Shown piece by piece: positions 1-8,902 of a DNA stretch of 64,000 bases; within the stretch, counting starts at the first letter, position 1, and every line of letters begins with the position of its first letter. The position numbers and the translations under genes are program-made. The notes under the pieces are model-generated. The model did not search any database, was not told the origin of the DNA, and saw nothing but the letters and a program-made list of their open reading frames with translations. This stretch comes from an uncultured Clostridia bacterium (GTDB lineage Bacteria > Bacillota > Clostridia > Christensenellales > Aristaeellaceae): NCBI GenBank assembly GCA_946407745.1, contig CAMJPQ010000001.1, positions 124,001-188,000 of the forward strand, given 5' to 3'.

Positions 1-378
1 CAGGGGATAGACTCCGCCTTCGGCGCTTGCCCACAGGTTGCGGTAGGCGGGTACAGTTCCGGCGGAGGAGATCATGACCGTTGAGCTTCCAAGATCCGCG
101 CGCTCATTGCCGGTGCGGCCTGAGCCCAAAGCCTGCGAGGAAACCTGCGGAGGGTTATGATCAGCAGAAACGAGCGGAGGAACAGTATTGAGCGCCATGA
201 CCGCAAGTACCACGGCCAATGTAGCTGCTATGGCAACGACGGGGCGGAACCTCCTGGATGAATGGGGGCTGCTGCCCCCCTCTGCTGCGGCTAAGATGCG
301 GCGTTTCAGATGCTCGTTTGCATGCAGGCCGCCCAAGGAGCTGTCAGCAATATAACGCAGCTTTTCCAAACGGTTCAT
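1..378 (-). CDS. Probable anti-sigma factor (partial, runs off left edge)
   Basis: The reading frame starts at an ATG whose ATGA overlaps the stop of the upstream sigma factor gene and stays open for 126 codons to the window edge. The first ~45 residues are charged and cytoplasmic in character (MNRLEKLRYIADSSLGG). A single hydrophobic segment follows at about residues 48-66 (VVAIAATLAVVLAVMAL), then a polar Ser/Gly/Pro-rich stretch that would lie outside the cell. A short cytoplasmic N-terminus, one membrane span and an extracytoplasmic sensor part, translationally coupled to an ECF sigma gene, is the usual architecture of a membrane anti-sigma factor. No zinc-binding HxxxCxxC motif is seen, so the assignment rests on topology and position. 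It presumably holds the sigma factor inactive until an envelope signal arrives. Confidence 0.6.
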   Translation of the reverse strand, partial: MNRLEKLRYIADSSLGGLHANEHLKRRILAAAEGGSSPHSSRRFRPVVAIAATLAVVLAVMALNTVPPLVSADHNPPQVSSQALGSGRTGNERADLGSSTVMISSAGTVPAYRNLWASAEGGVYPL

Positions 379-971
379 GCTTCCTTCCCTCCCCTCTCTA
401 TACTTTGATCGTCAAGCAGTTTTTCCAGCTTCAACCGTGCTCTGCTGAGCCTGCTGGAAACGGTTCCTTCCGGAACCTCCAGCATTGCGGCTATTTCGGA
501 GATCCCATAGCCCTGATAGTAGTGCAGCAGGATGATCTCCTTAAAGCTGGCGGGTAAACTGTTGACGGCACTCATAATAGCTTGCTTCTCTGTACGCTCG
601 GTCAGCACGTCCGGACCGGGAATCAGCTCAAAAGCGGGATGACCAAGCACCACCCTTTTAAACCAGGCACCCTTCCAGAGGTCACGGCAACGATTGAGCG
701 CAACCTTCAGCAGCCAGGATTTCTCATAACCGGTGTGTAAATCTGGCTTTGCAGTCAGCAACCTGACGAAAACATCCTGTACCACATCCTCTGCCTGCGA
801 CCGGTCACCCAGATAAAAGTACGCAAAACGCAGCACGTCTGTGGCATACTGCTCATAAAGCTGCTCGAATGACAAGGCTGACTGACCGACATCCTGCGAG
901 ACGGAAGAGACAGCTTCCGTTTCGATGGTGCGCTGTCCGGCAGCGTCATCTGCCCGTTCCGGATTCGACAA
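375..971 (-). CDS. ECF-type RNA polymerase sigma factor
   Basis: 198-residue sigma-70 family protein with only regions 2 and 4, the hallmark of ECF sigma factors. Region 2 lies at about residues 35-95 (FEQLYEQYATDVLRFAYFYL, then AEDVVQDVFVRLL, the core-binding and -10 recognition part). Region 4 lies at about residues 130-188 (LPASFKEIILLHYYQGYGIS, then VPEGTVSSRLSRARLKLEKLL, the -35 helix-turn-helix). The start is a TTG at 971, chosen because a GAGGGGGTGA Shine-Dalgarno sits 6-7 bases upstream. The unconserved N-terminal ~30 residues leave the exact start open. The gene overlaps the downstream probable anti-sigma gene by four bases, so the two should be co-produced. Its promoter targets cannot be told from the window. 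Confidence 0.9.
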   Translation of the reverse strand: MSNPERADDAAGQRTIETEAVSSVSQDVGQSALSFEQLYEQYATDVLRFAYFYLGDRSQAEDVVQDVFVRLLTAKPDLHTGYEKSWLLKVALNRCRDLWKGAWFKRVVLGHPAFELIPGPDVLTERTEKQAIMSAVNSLPASFKEIILLHYYQGYGISEIAAMLEVPEGTVSSRLSRARLKLEKLLDDQSIERGGKEA

Positions 972-984
972 CCTTGTTCACCCC

Positions 985-1025
985 CTCAGAGCCGCTCTGT
1001 ATAAGCTCAGCGCAGCGGCTCTGAG
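985..1025 (-). promoter_or_regulatory. Perfect 12-bp hairpin in the sigma-gene leader
   Basis: CTCAGAGCCGCT (985-996) and AGCGGCTCTGAG (1014-1025) are exact inverted repeats around a 17-base loop. On the minus strand the 3' arm runs straight into the GGGGGTG ribosome-binding site of the sigma factor gene and there is no T-run, so a role in translation control or RNA stability is more likely than termination. The rest of 972-1299 shows only this hairpin, a T-rich stretch around 1150 and the pcrA promoter. Confidence 0.5.
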
Positions 1026-1229
1026 CAAATGACTGCAAAGGTCTCTTTATACATGCGTCATGCCTGTCCCTCATTCATGGAAGGCTCCTTTTGACCCATT
1101 CAACCATATAACGAAAGCAAAAGCTGTTTTATTCCCATAAGTTTGCATTTTTTTTGTTTTTAGTCACTTTTTTGATTCTGATTTCAAAGCCGCTTTTCTG
1201 ACGGCGCTATAGCGAAATGAAATAAGATG

Positions 1230-1238
1230 TGATATAAT
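1230..1238 (+). promoter_or_regulatory. Extended -10 promoter of the pcrA operon
   Basis: TGATATAAT (1230-1238) combines a TGn extension with a perfect TATAAT. The -35 region about 17 bases upstream is poor, which an extended -10 can tolerate. It lies ~60 bases before the pcrA start and faces the pcrA-ligA-alr gene run. Confidence 0.6.
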
Positions 1239-1299
1239 GATACACGTAAAGATTTACTCTTCACGAAGCAGCTTTTGATGAAAGCTTGAGGTTTTTTAC

Positions 1300-3540
1300 A
1301 TGGATTTGAGTTTTCTGAACCCAGAGCAGCGGTTAGCTGCGGAAACCCTTGAAGGCCCGCTGCTGATCCTGGCCGGCGCCGGCAGCGGAAAGACAAGAGC
1401 CCTGACCGCACGGGCAGCAAATCTGATCGATCACGGTGTACCTGCGTGGCAGCTGCTGTGCCTCACTTTCACAAACAAGGCTGCCAAAGAGATGAAGGAG
1501 AGAATTATTCAGCTGGCCGGTCCGGCAGCTGATGAGGCGTGGATTTCCACCTTCCATTCAGCCTGTGCGCGCATATTGCGCCGCGACATAGAAAAGCTCG
1601 GCTATACCCGTTCTTTTGCAATTTATGATGATGATGACCAGGCGCACCTGCTCAAGGAGCTGCTGAAACAGTTGAACATTGACGAGAAGTATCTGCCGGT
1701 GAAGGAATTGCTGGCAAAGTTTTCTGATGCGAAAAACAAGCTGCTTTCCCCTGATGAATGGTTCAGCAAATCCCCCAGAGACAGGCGCTCCCAGCAGATT
1801 CATGAGGTTTATTCTGCCTACGAAAAGCGACTGCGTGAGCTGAATGCGCTGGATTTTGATGATCTGCTGCTCAAAACGCTTGAACTGATGGCCGAGCATC
1901 CGCCCGTGCTGGATAGCTATCGCCAGAAGTTTCATTATGTTATGGTGGATGAGTATCAGGACACGAACTATGCCCAGTATATGCTCGTGAAACTTCTGAC
2001 AGCGACAAGCCGGAACCTCTGCGTGGTTGGCGACGATGACCAGTCTATTTATGGCTGGCGCGGCGCAGATATCCGCAATATTCTGGATTTTGAGAAGGAT
2101 TATCCGGACGCGACAGTCATCAAGCTGGAGCAGAACTACCGCTCCACTGCAAATATCCTTGATGCCGCGAATCAGGTGATCGCTTTTAATGAGGAGCGAA
2201 AGGAAAAAGAACTGTGGACCGAGGATGAACCGGGAGAACCGATCTGCCTGTTCACAGCGACCGATGAACGAGCGGAGGCTGCCTGGGTTGTCAGCAAGAT
2301 ACTGACACTGCATGCCGCTGGTGAGAGCTACTCAGACATGGCTGTGCTGTACAGAAACAACTCACTCAGCCGGTCGCTGGAAGAAATGCTCAATCACAAA
2401 GGCATCCCTTACCGTATCTATGGTGGCATGCGCTTCTATGAGCGAAAGGAAATCCGCGATATTGTGAGTTATTTGCGCGTTCTGTGCAACCCCTCGGATG
2501 ACCTGTCACTTGTGCGAATCATCAATGTGCCCAAAAGAGCCATCGGTGACAGCACGGTGCAGGAGCTGCAGCGGTATGCGCGCGACTGTGAGATGCCGCT
2601 GTTTTCTTCCCTCAGTGACCTTCCCGATACGCTCTCTTCAAGACCGAGAAAATGTGTCAGTGATTTTTTCCAACTGATGACCATGCTGATGGCACTGAAG
2701 GAGACATTGCCTTTAGTGGAATTCGTACCAAAGCTAATCGAGCTGACTGGGCTGGAAGAGCAGTATCAGAAGCAGGACAGTGAAGAAGCACAGAACAGAA
2801 TCGATAATATCCACGAGCTTGTCAGCGCGGTGACGTTGTACGCCAGGGACAATCCGGGAGCAAAGCTTGAAGATTGGCTTGAAAATATAGCGCTGGTCAG
2901 CGAGATTGATTCAATGCAGGAGGGCAGCGGCATACTGAACCTGATGACGCTGCATTCGTCAAAGGGCCTGGAATTCAACAATGTGTTCATCACCGCGATG
3001 GAAGAGGGAATCTTTCCGTCCAGCAGGGCAGAGGGTGAGGGACGGCTTCAGGAGGAACGCCGCCTGTGCTATGTTGGCATCACGCGGGCGAGAAAACGCC
3101 TGTTCCTCTCCAAAACGGTGACCCGTATGTTCTACAACCAGCCGAACCACAATGAGCCGTCACGCTTTCTGGACGAAATACCGAAGCGCCTGATTCGGGA
3201 TGAAAGCGCCGCTGTCGATTCAAAGTTCCACGCATCTCCCTCTGCGGCGCACCAAAGGAGAACGCCCTATCAGCCATCTATGACTCGTCCGGGGCAGCCG
3301 CTCAGCATTCCGGGGGTGACCAAAGGCTTTGTCCAGAGCCCTGCCAGAAGCTTGAAGGTGGAGCTGCCCGCGCCTGCGTTTAAACCGGGTGACCGTGTGA
3401 TGCACCGGAAATTCGGAGAAGGCAAGGTCATGTCCATCACGGGAGCAGGCGCCGCGGCACGTATCAACATCCAGTTTATCACATATGGCGAGAAGGAATT
3501 TGCGCTGTCCATCGCGCCTATCGTCAAAATTGAAGAGTGA
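1300..3540 (+). CDS. pcrA: ATP-dependent DNA helicase PcrA/UvrD
   Basis: 746-residue superfamily 1A 3'-5' helicase that unwinds DNA in nucleotide excision repair, replication restart and removal of RecA filaments. The motifs are in order: Q motif near the N-terminus (LNPEQRLA), Walker A AGAGSGKT (~residues 25-33), DEYQDTN (motif II), GDDDQSIYGWRGA (motif III), YRST (motif IV), the LMTLHSSKGLEF motif and RRLCYVGITRAR (motif VI). The C-terminal KPGDRVMHRKFGEGKV segment is the Tudor-like RNA polymerase-binding region typical of Gram-positive PcrA. Length is normal for the family. A GAGG ribosome-binding site precedes the ATG. The gene heads a run of same-strand genes and lies directly upstream of ligA, a gene order common in Bacillota. 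Confidence 0.97.
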   Translation: MDLSFLNPEQRLAAETLEGPLLILAGAGSGKTRALTARAANLIDHGVPAWQLLCLTFTNKAAKEMKERIIQLAGPAADEAWISTFHSACARILRRDIEKLGYTRSFAIYDDDDQAHLLKELLKQLNIDEKYLPVKELLAKFSDAKNKLLSPDEWFSKSPRDRRSQQIHEVYSAYEKRLRELNALDFDDLLLKTLELMAEHPPVLDSYRQKFHYVMVDEYQDTNYAQYMLVKLLTATSRNLCVVGDDDQSIYGWRGADIRNILDFEKDYPDATVIKLEQNYRSTANILDAANQVIAFNEERKEKELWTEDEPGEPICLFTATDERAEAAWVVSKILTLHAAGESYSDMAVLYRNNSLSRSLEEMLNHKGIPYRIYGGMRFYERKEIRDIVSYLRVLCNPSDDLSLVRIINVPKRAIGDSTVQELQRYARDCEMPLFSSLSDLPDTLSSRPRKCVSDFFQLMTMLMALKETLPLVEFVPKLIELTGLEEQYQKQDSEEAQNRIDNIHELVSAVTLYARDNPGAKLEDWLENIALVSEIDSMQEGSGILNLMTLHSSKGLEFNNVFITAMEEGIFPSSRAEGEGRLQEERRLCYVGITRARKRLFLSKTVTRMFYNQPNHNEPSRFLDEIPKRLIRDESAAVDSKFHASPSAAHQRRTPYQPSMTRPGQPLSIPGVTKGFVQSPARSLKVELPAPAFKPGDRVMHRKFGEGKVMSITGAGAAARINIQFITYGEKEFALSIAPIVKIEE

Positions 3541-3550
3541 GGATGGTCAG

Positions 3551-5527
3551 ATGACGCAGGAGCAGATGGAAAAACTCCGCAGCCTAGTGGACCGGCTGAA
3601 TGAGACGGCCTATGCCTATTATGTGCTGGATAATCCGCTGATTTCGGACAAGCAGTGGGATGAGATGTACAATGAGCTCGTCTCCCTGGAAAAGGAAACG
3701 GGGACCGTGCTGCCGGACTCCCCCACCCACCGCGTCGGTGGAGAAACACTGCCTTCCTTCCAGCAGCACCGTCATGTGACCCGCCTCTGGTCCATGGACA
3801 AGGTGCAGAGTATTGATGCGCTGCGCCAGTGGGTCGAACGCACGGAAAAGCTGGTCGGGCAAAAGGACCTCCCCTACTATGTTGAGTACAAGTTTGACGG
3901 GTTGACGCTCAACCTGACCTATGAGAACGGTCAGCTTGTACAGGCTGCCACGCGGGGCAACGGCATTGTCGGGGAGGCGATCCTGCCACAGGCAAGGACC
4001 ATCCGGAGCGTGCCCCTGCGCATCCCCTATCAGGGCTTTCTGGAGGTGCAGGGAGAATGCATCATGCGGCTGAGCACCCTGGAGAAGTATAACAAAACAG
4101 CCAGGGAGCCGCTGAAAAACGCAAGGAACGCTGCAGCCGGCGCATTGAGGAACCTTGATCCTGCCGTAACGGCCAGCCGTCATCTGGATGCTTTTTTCTA
4201 TCAGATTGGAACGATCACGGACCCGCCATATCATTCGCAGGAGGAAATGCTTGAGTTCCTCCGGCAGCAGGGTTTTCAGGTCAGTCCATATCTGGGACGC
4301 CCTGCGGGCACTGAAGAGATTATCTCATGCATACGTGAGATAGAATCGCAGCGCCCCGCGCTGGACTGGCTGATTGACGGGGCCGTTGTAAAGGTTGGCG
4401 ATTTCGCCCTGCGCGAACAGATGGGCTTTACCGACAAGTTTCCAAGATGGGCGGTTGCTTATAAGTTCGAAGCGGAGGAGAATGTAACCGTATTGCGGAA
4501 TGTGACCTGGGAGTTGGGGCGGACCGGCAAGCTGACCCCGCTTGCGCATCTGGATCCTGTAGATTTCTACGGTGTCACCGTGCGCAAGGCGACGCTGAAT
4601 AACTGGGGCGACATACAGCGGAAGCGTGTGGCCATCAATGCGCCGGTGTGGATCCGTCGCTCAAATGACGTGATCCCTGAAATCCTTGGCCGCGTAGGTG
4701 AGCCTTCTCCAGATGAACGGCCTATCGAAAAGCCGGCGTGCTGCCCTTCCTGCGGCAAGCCGCTTGTAGAGAGGGGTGCGCATCTGTTCTGTATGAACCG
4801 TGACAACTGCCGCCCGCAGGCGGTAGCCCGCATCAGCCACTTTGCCGGCAGGGAGGCCATGGACATCGACGGGCTGAGTGAAAAGACAGCCGGTCTCATG
4901 TATGATGAACTGGGTGTGAAAGATCCTGCCGATCTGTACCATCTGTCCAGACAGCAGATCCTTTCCCTGAATGCCTTCAAGGACAAAAAAACCGACAATT
5001 TACTCGACGCACTTGAAAAGAGCAAGCATTGTACCCTGGATGCCTTCCTTTTCGCGCTGGGTATACCCAATGTGGGAAGAAAAACGGCACGTGACCTGGC
5101 CGCTGCCTTTGGCACACTTGACAAAGCAGAACAGGCATCCATGGAGGAACTGACAGCCATACCGGATGTGGGTGAGATTGTCGCCCAGTCGGTCATAGAG
5201 TTTTTCTCCTTCGAGGAAAACAGAGTCATGATTGAGCGCCTCTTGAAAGCTGGGGTAGAGCCGAAAACCACACAGGTGAAAACCGGAGATACCTTCAGCG
5301 GCATGAGCATCGTTGTTACCGGCACGCTCCCTACCCTGTCCCGCAAAGAGGCGGAGGACCTGATCAGAGCCTGCGGCGGCACGGCAGCCTCTTCTGTCAG
5401 CAAGAAAACTGCTTTTGTGGTGGCCGGAGAGGCCGCGGGCAGTAAGCTTGCGAAGGCGCAGGCGCTCGGCATAGAAATCATTGATGAAGATGAACTGCTT
5501 CGCCGCAGTGGGAGCACAGCGATATGA
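3551..5527 (+). CDS. ligA: NAD-dependent DNA ligase LigA
   Basis: 658-residue ligase that seals nicks during replication and repair using NAD+. An N-terminal Ia region precedes the adenylation domain, whose nucleophile is Lys114 in EYKFDG. An OB-fold region, a four-cysteine zinc finger (CCPSCGKP...FCMNRDNC, ~residues 395-420), helix-hairpin-helix repeats and a C-terminal BRCT domain (DTFSGMSIVVTGTL onward) follow. The frame is open 22 codons further upstream inside pcrA. The ATG at 3551 is preferred because GAGTGAGGA precedes it and homology begins there. The sequence is somewhat divergent around the substrate motifs (RLWSMDKV where many LigA have SLDN), but all core residues seen are intact. 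Confidence 0.96.
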   Translation: MTQEQMEKLRSLVDRLNETAYAYYVLDNPLISDKQWDEMYNELVSLEKETGTVLPDSPTHRVGGETLPSFQQHRHVTRLWSMDKVQSIDALRQWVERTEKLVGQKDLPYYVEYKFDGLTLNLTYENGQLVQAATRGNGIVGEAILPQARTIRSVPLRIPYQGFLEVQGECIMRLSTLEKYNKTAREPLKNARNAAAGALRNLDPAVTASRHLDAFFYQIGTITDPPYHSQEEMLEFLRQQGFQVSPYLGRPAGTEEIISCIREIESQRPALDWLIDGAVVKVGDFALREQMGFTDKFPRWAVAYKFEAEENVTVLRNVTWELGRTGKLTPLAHLDPVDFYGVTVRKATLNNWGDIQRKRVAINAPVWIRRSNDVIPEILGRVGEPSPDERPIEKPACCPSCGKPLVERGAHLFCMNRDNCRPQAVARISHFAGREAMDIDGLSEKTAGLMYDELGVKDPADLYHLSRQQILSLNAFKDKKTDNLLDALEKSKHCTLDAFLFALGIPNVGRKTARDLAAAFGTLDKAEQASMEELTAIPDVGEIVAQSVIEFFSFEENRVMIERLLKAGVEPKTTQVKTGDTFSGMSIVVTGTLPTLSRKEAEDLIRACGGTAASSVSKKTAFVVAGEAAGSKLAKAQALGIEIIDEDELLRRSGSTAI

Positions 5528-6678
5528 ACAGCACAGCAGAAAACAGACCGCGAACCTGGATTGACATTGACCTGGATGCGCTGACAGAGAACTACCACAC
5601 CGCCTGCTCGCTGACGGACAGACTGGTGACCTGCGTTGTCAAGAGCAATGCATATGGACATGGCCTCCTGCCTGTCTCTCTGGCGCTGCAGCGGGCAGGC
5701 TGTTCCTCCTTCGCGGTCAGCTGCGCCAGAGAGGCACTGGCGCTGCGAAAAGGCGGGATCCAGGGCGAAATACTGGTGATGGGGCTGAGTGAAGCGCACC
5801 TTCTGGACCGGCTGATCACAGCGCAAGTATCCCTGACTGTTGCCGACCTGCAGGGCATTAAGGATGTGGAGGCGGCCGCAGAACGCGCAAAGTGCAATGC
5901 GCTTGTACACCTGAAGCTGGATACCGGCTTCCATCGGCTTGGCTTCAGTGCTGATGAGGCAACCGCCAAAGAGGTGGCTGATGCACTGCAGCACTGCTCC
6001 CGAATCAGCGCTTCAGGTCTGTATTCACATTTGGGACTGATAACTCCAGAACGGGATGAAATGCAGCATGAAAGACTGATTGCATTTCAGAAGGCACTCT
6101 CCGGCTATGGCCTGACGATACAGGATGTGCACATCTGTGATTCCATTGGACTTGTGCGTTATCCCAGGTGGCATCACAGCCGCTGCCGTGTCGGCGCGAT
6201 GCTGTATGGCGTGCGCCCTTCACGGTCGGAAAATATGCCGTTTGCCTGCAGGGAAACGCTGACCTTCTGCACACGGGTCGCGCAGGTACGCAGCGTAGAA
6301 CCGGGTGAAGTGATCGGCTATGATGAGAAAGGGCTGACTGACCATCCGATGCGGATTGCTACATTGTGCGCGGGCTACGGGGATGGCTATCCGAGATGCC
6401 TTTCCGGAGGGAAAGGCCAGGTGCTCATCCGCGGCGCCCGCTGCTCGGTCATTGGCCTTATCTGCATGGACCAGATGATGGTTGATGTGACTCACCTGCC
6501 ACAATGCGAGTCCGGAGATACAGCCGTGCTGCTGGGCGGAGGCGTCAGCTATGCAGAATACGCAGAATGGGCGAAGACAAACAGAAATGAGTGCATTACC
6601 ATACTGTCCGCACGGCCGGTGAGAAGATACTGGCAGAATGGGCAGATCATCGAGGAAACAGACGCACTGCTGGACTGA
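5524..6678 (+). CDS. alr: Alanine racemase
   Basis: 384-residue fold-type III PLP enzyme converting L-alanine to D-alanine for peptidoglycan. The PLP lysine is Lys40 in VVKSNAYGHG. The opposing catalytic tyrosine lies in CAGYGDGYPR, and the C-terminal beta domain carries the usual ICMDQMMVDVT motif. The start ATG overlaps the ligA stop as ATGA, so the genes are translationally coupled. Length is typical. A biosynthetic Alr is the likeliest role. A broader amino-acid racemase cannot be ruled out from sequence. Confidence 0.94.
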   Translation: MNSTAENRPRTWIDIDLDALTENYHTACSLTDRLVTCVVKSNAYGHGLLPVSLALQRAGCSSFAVSCAREALALRKGGIQGEILVMGLSEAHLLDRLITAQVSLTVADLQGIKDVEAAAERAKCNALVHLKLDTGFHRLGFSADEATAKEVADALQHCSRISASGLYSHLGLITPERDEMQHERLIAFQKALSGYGLTIQDVHICDSIGLVRYPRWHHSRCRVGAMLYGVRPSRSENMPFACRETLTFCTRVAQVRSVEPGEVIGYDEKGLTDHPMRIATLCAGYGDGYPRCLSGGKGQVLIRGARCSVIGLICMDQMMVDVTHLPQCESGDTAVLLGGGVSYAEYAEWAKTNRNECITILSARPVRRYWQNGQIIEETDALLD

Positions 6679-6690
6679 GTGGTGAAAGAA

Positions 6691-7872
6691 ATGAAAACGG
6701 ATATGGGTTACTGGAAGAAGGAGCTGGATGGCATTCTCCCCGGAATTACTGCGGTACGCCGCGCACTGCACCGCCGCCCGGAACTGAGCGGGCAGGAGAC
6801 AGAAACCAGGCAGCGCGTGATTCATGAGCTGCAGTCGCTTGGAATACAGACTCAGGAGTTTCAGGACTGTAACGCTGTGATGGGCATACTGCGAAACGGC
6901 GACGGACGCTGCGTAGCAATCCGCGCGGACATGGATGCGCTACCGGTCACTGAAGAAACAGGGCTTGAATTCTCCTCTGAGAATCATGGTGTCATGCATG
7001 CCTGCGGGCATGATGTGCATATGGCCCTTGCGCTGGGCTCCGCAACCTGGCTGAGCCAGCACAGGGAGAAATGGCACGGCACCGTTAAATGGCTATTTGA
7101 GCCGATGGAGGAAACGCTGGGCGGCGGAAAATGGATGGTGGAGCAGGGCTGTCTGGACAATCCGAAGGTTGACTGCGTACTTGGGCAGCACGTGAATCCC
7201 CGGTATCCGGCGGGTACTTTTTTCTGCAAAAGTGGATATGTCAGCGGCGCCAGTGACGAAGTGCACCTGACAGTTCAGGGCAGCAGCTGCCATGGCGCCT
7301 ATCCGGAGAGCGGCATTGACGCGATCGTCATTACCGCGCAGGTGATCAGCGCGCTTCAGACGCTGGTCAGCAGATCCATCTCTCCCTTCGACCCCGCGGT
7401 GATCACCATCGGAACGATTGAGGGCGGGAAAGCCAATAACATCGTCTGCGGCGAAGTAAAGATGACTGGCACACTGCGTACGCTGAGCGAGGATACACGC
7501 ATGAAGCTCCGCGAACGCATTGAGAGAACAGCCTGTGGAGTCGCGGAAAGCCTCGGCGGCAAGGCAATTGTGCAGATTCGCCCGAGCTACGGTGCGGTAT
7601 ACAATGACGATCATTACTATACGCTGGTCGAAGAACAGGCTCGGCGTATTCTGGGAGAAGAGCATGTGGTGCTGCGTGCCGCACCCAGTCTCGGCGTGGA
7701 GAGCTTCTGCTATTTTCTGAAGGACACACCGGGTGTATACTATGATATCGGCAGCGGTATCAGCACCGCGTTGCATACACCGACCTTTGTGGTGGATGAA
7801 GCGGTGCTGTTACCTGGCATTGCCATGCAATGCGCCGGTGCGCTTGCTGTTTTGTCCGAAACGGATAGCTGA
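6691..7872 (+). CDS. M20 family amidohydrolase (aminoacylase/hippurate hydrolase type)
   Basis: 393-residue cytoplasmic metallo-amidohydrolase of peptidase family M20D, whose members cleave N-acyl amino acids or related amides. Metal-site motifs are visible: RADMDALPVTE, HACGHDVHMA, EPMEETLGGG and a late His in LHTPTFVVDE. The central dimerisation (lid) domain begins near GASDEVHLTVQG. The ATG at 6691 is chosen because GGTGA lies 5-6 bases upstream; a GTG at 6679, directly after the alr stop, is an alternative start. It follows alr without a gap, so it may act on an acylated amino acid linked to wall or amino-acid turnover, but the substrate is not deducible. N-acetyl-diaminopimelate deacetylase is a close relative to consider. 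Confidence 0.85.
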   Translation: MKTDMGYWKKELDGILPGITAVRRALHRRPELSGQETETRQRVIHELQSLGIQTQEFQDCNAVMGILRNGDGRCVAIRADMDALPVTEETGLEFSSENHGVMHACGHDVHMALALGSATWLSQHREKWHGTVKWLFEPMEETLGGGKWMVEQGCLDNPKVDCVLGQHVNPRYPAGTFFCKSGYVSGASDEVHLTVQGSSCHGAYPESGIDAIVITAQVISALQTLVSRSISPFDPAVITIGTIEGGKANNIVCGEVKMTGTLRTLSEDTRMKLRERIERTACGVAESLGGKAIVQIRPSYGAVYNDDHYYTLVEEQARRILGEEHVVLRAAPSLGVESFCYFLKDTPGVYYDIGSGISTALHTPTFVVDEAVLLPGIAMQCAGALAVLSETDS

Positions 7873-7886
7873 TTGGAGGGAAAAGC

Positions 7887-8708
7887 ATGTTTCTGTCACG
7901 CATACAGACATACCTGGAAATGCTGCGCACAGATCCGCTTGGCTTTCTGATTTATATCGCCTATCTGGCAGTGACAGTACTGCTCAGCCTAATTCTTCAC
8001 GAGTGTGCGCACGGATATGTCGCGCTGAAGTGCGGAGATCCCACAGCGAAGATGATGGGTCGGCTGACGCTGGACCCGCGTGCACATCTTGATCCGATCG
8101 GTACCGTTTCCATGCTGCTGATCGGGGTGGGCTGGGCCAAGCCGGTTCCGGTCAATCCCAGGAATTTCAAAGGGGATTACCGCAAGGACGACTTCCTTGT
8201 TTCGATTGCCGGCATCACAGTCAATTTCACTATATTTTTGCTGTGCTCCTCGCTTTCGGTAGGTGTGAACCGCTTTCTTTGGGCGGACGGTTTCCTCGAT
8301 GAGTTCAGAGAAGTGTTCGGCAGCCTGCAGGGCACGGTGAACCAGTATGCGGAAGGCGGAGTCTATGCGTCCTATATCATGTACGGATTGAACTACAGTG
8401 CCCTATCAGACGCGATCAGGTATCCGGCGCTGATGTACGTGCAGCGCTTCCTGCTGATGATGGCCAGCATGAACCTGGGACTGGCTATTTTCAACTTCAT
8501 CCCCTTCCCGCCGCTGGACGGCTTCCATATTTTCAATGATTTGCTGCTCAGGGGCCGCTTTCAGCTGAACCCGCAGACCTTCCGCATCGCCCACATGGTT
8601 TTTCTGCTGGTCATACTGAGCGGTCTTCTGGATTCCGTCCTTTCCGCCTGCAATGGGGCTGTATACAGCGCCTTTATCAATCTCTGGCTGATGATATCCG
8701 GCGGATAA
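7887..8708 (+). CDS. M50 family intramembrane-type metalloprotease (site-2 protease-like)
   Basis: 273-residue multi-pass membrane protein. The zinc motif HECAH (residues 38-42) lies in the first long hydrophobic segment. The third ligand region NFIPFPPLDGFHI lies near the C-terminal membrane block, matching the M50B/YwhC group of rhomboid-unrelated site-2 proteases. A conserved GVGWAKPVPVNPRNF segment follows the first two membrane spans, as usual. There is no PDZ or CBS domain. Such enzymes cut membrane-embedded regulators or clear peptides; the target is unknown. It starts 14 bases after the M20 gene behind a GGAGGG site. Confidence 0.88.
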   Translation: MFLSRIQTYLEMLRTDPLGFLIYIAYLAVTVLLSLILHECAHGYVALKCGDPTAKMMGRLTLDPRAHLDPIGTVSMLLIGVGWAKPVPVNPRNFKGDYRKDDFLVSIAGITVNFTIFLLCSSLSVGVNRFLWADGFLDEFREVFGSLQGTVNQYAEGGVYASYIMYGLNYSALSDAIRYPALMYVQRFLLMMASMNLGLAIFNFIPFPPLDGFHIFNDLLLRGRFQLNPQTFRIAHMVFLLVILSGLLDSVLSACNGAVYSAFINLWLMISGG

Positions 8709-8902
8709 GACACCTGTGGCTGCAGAAACATGGCAACCCCATTTTCACCATTCTAACCTGCGGACCTCGACGCACCGCAAAGCCCTGCGCTCAACGCCTA
8801 CATTATGATGGGCAGATGGTTCTTTTGACACACTGCCCCATCGTACGGAAACTGCCATACATATACGCCGCAGAAACGGTCTGACCACAAGGAGGCACAC
8901 TA

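Noticed and set aside
4567..5994. 475-codon minus-strand open frame
   Set aside because: Antisense to ligA and alr, both certain; low-complexity Ser-rich translation.
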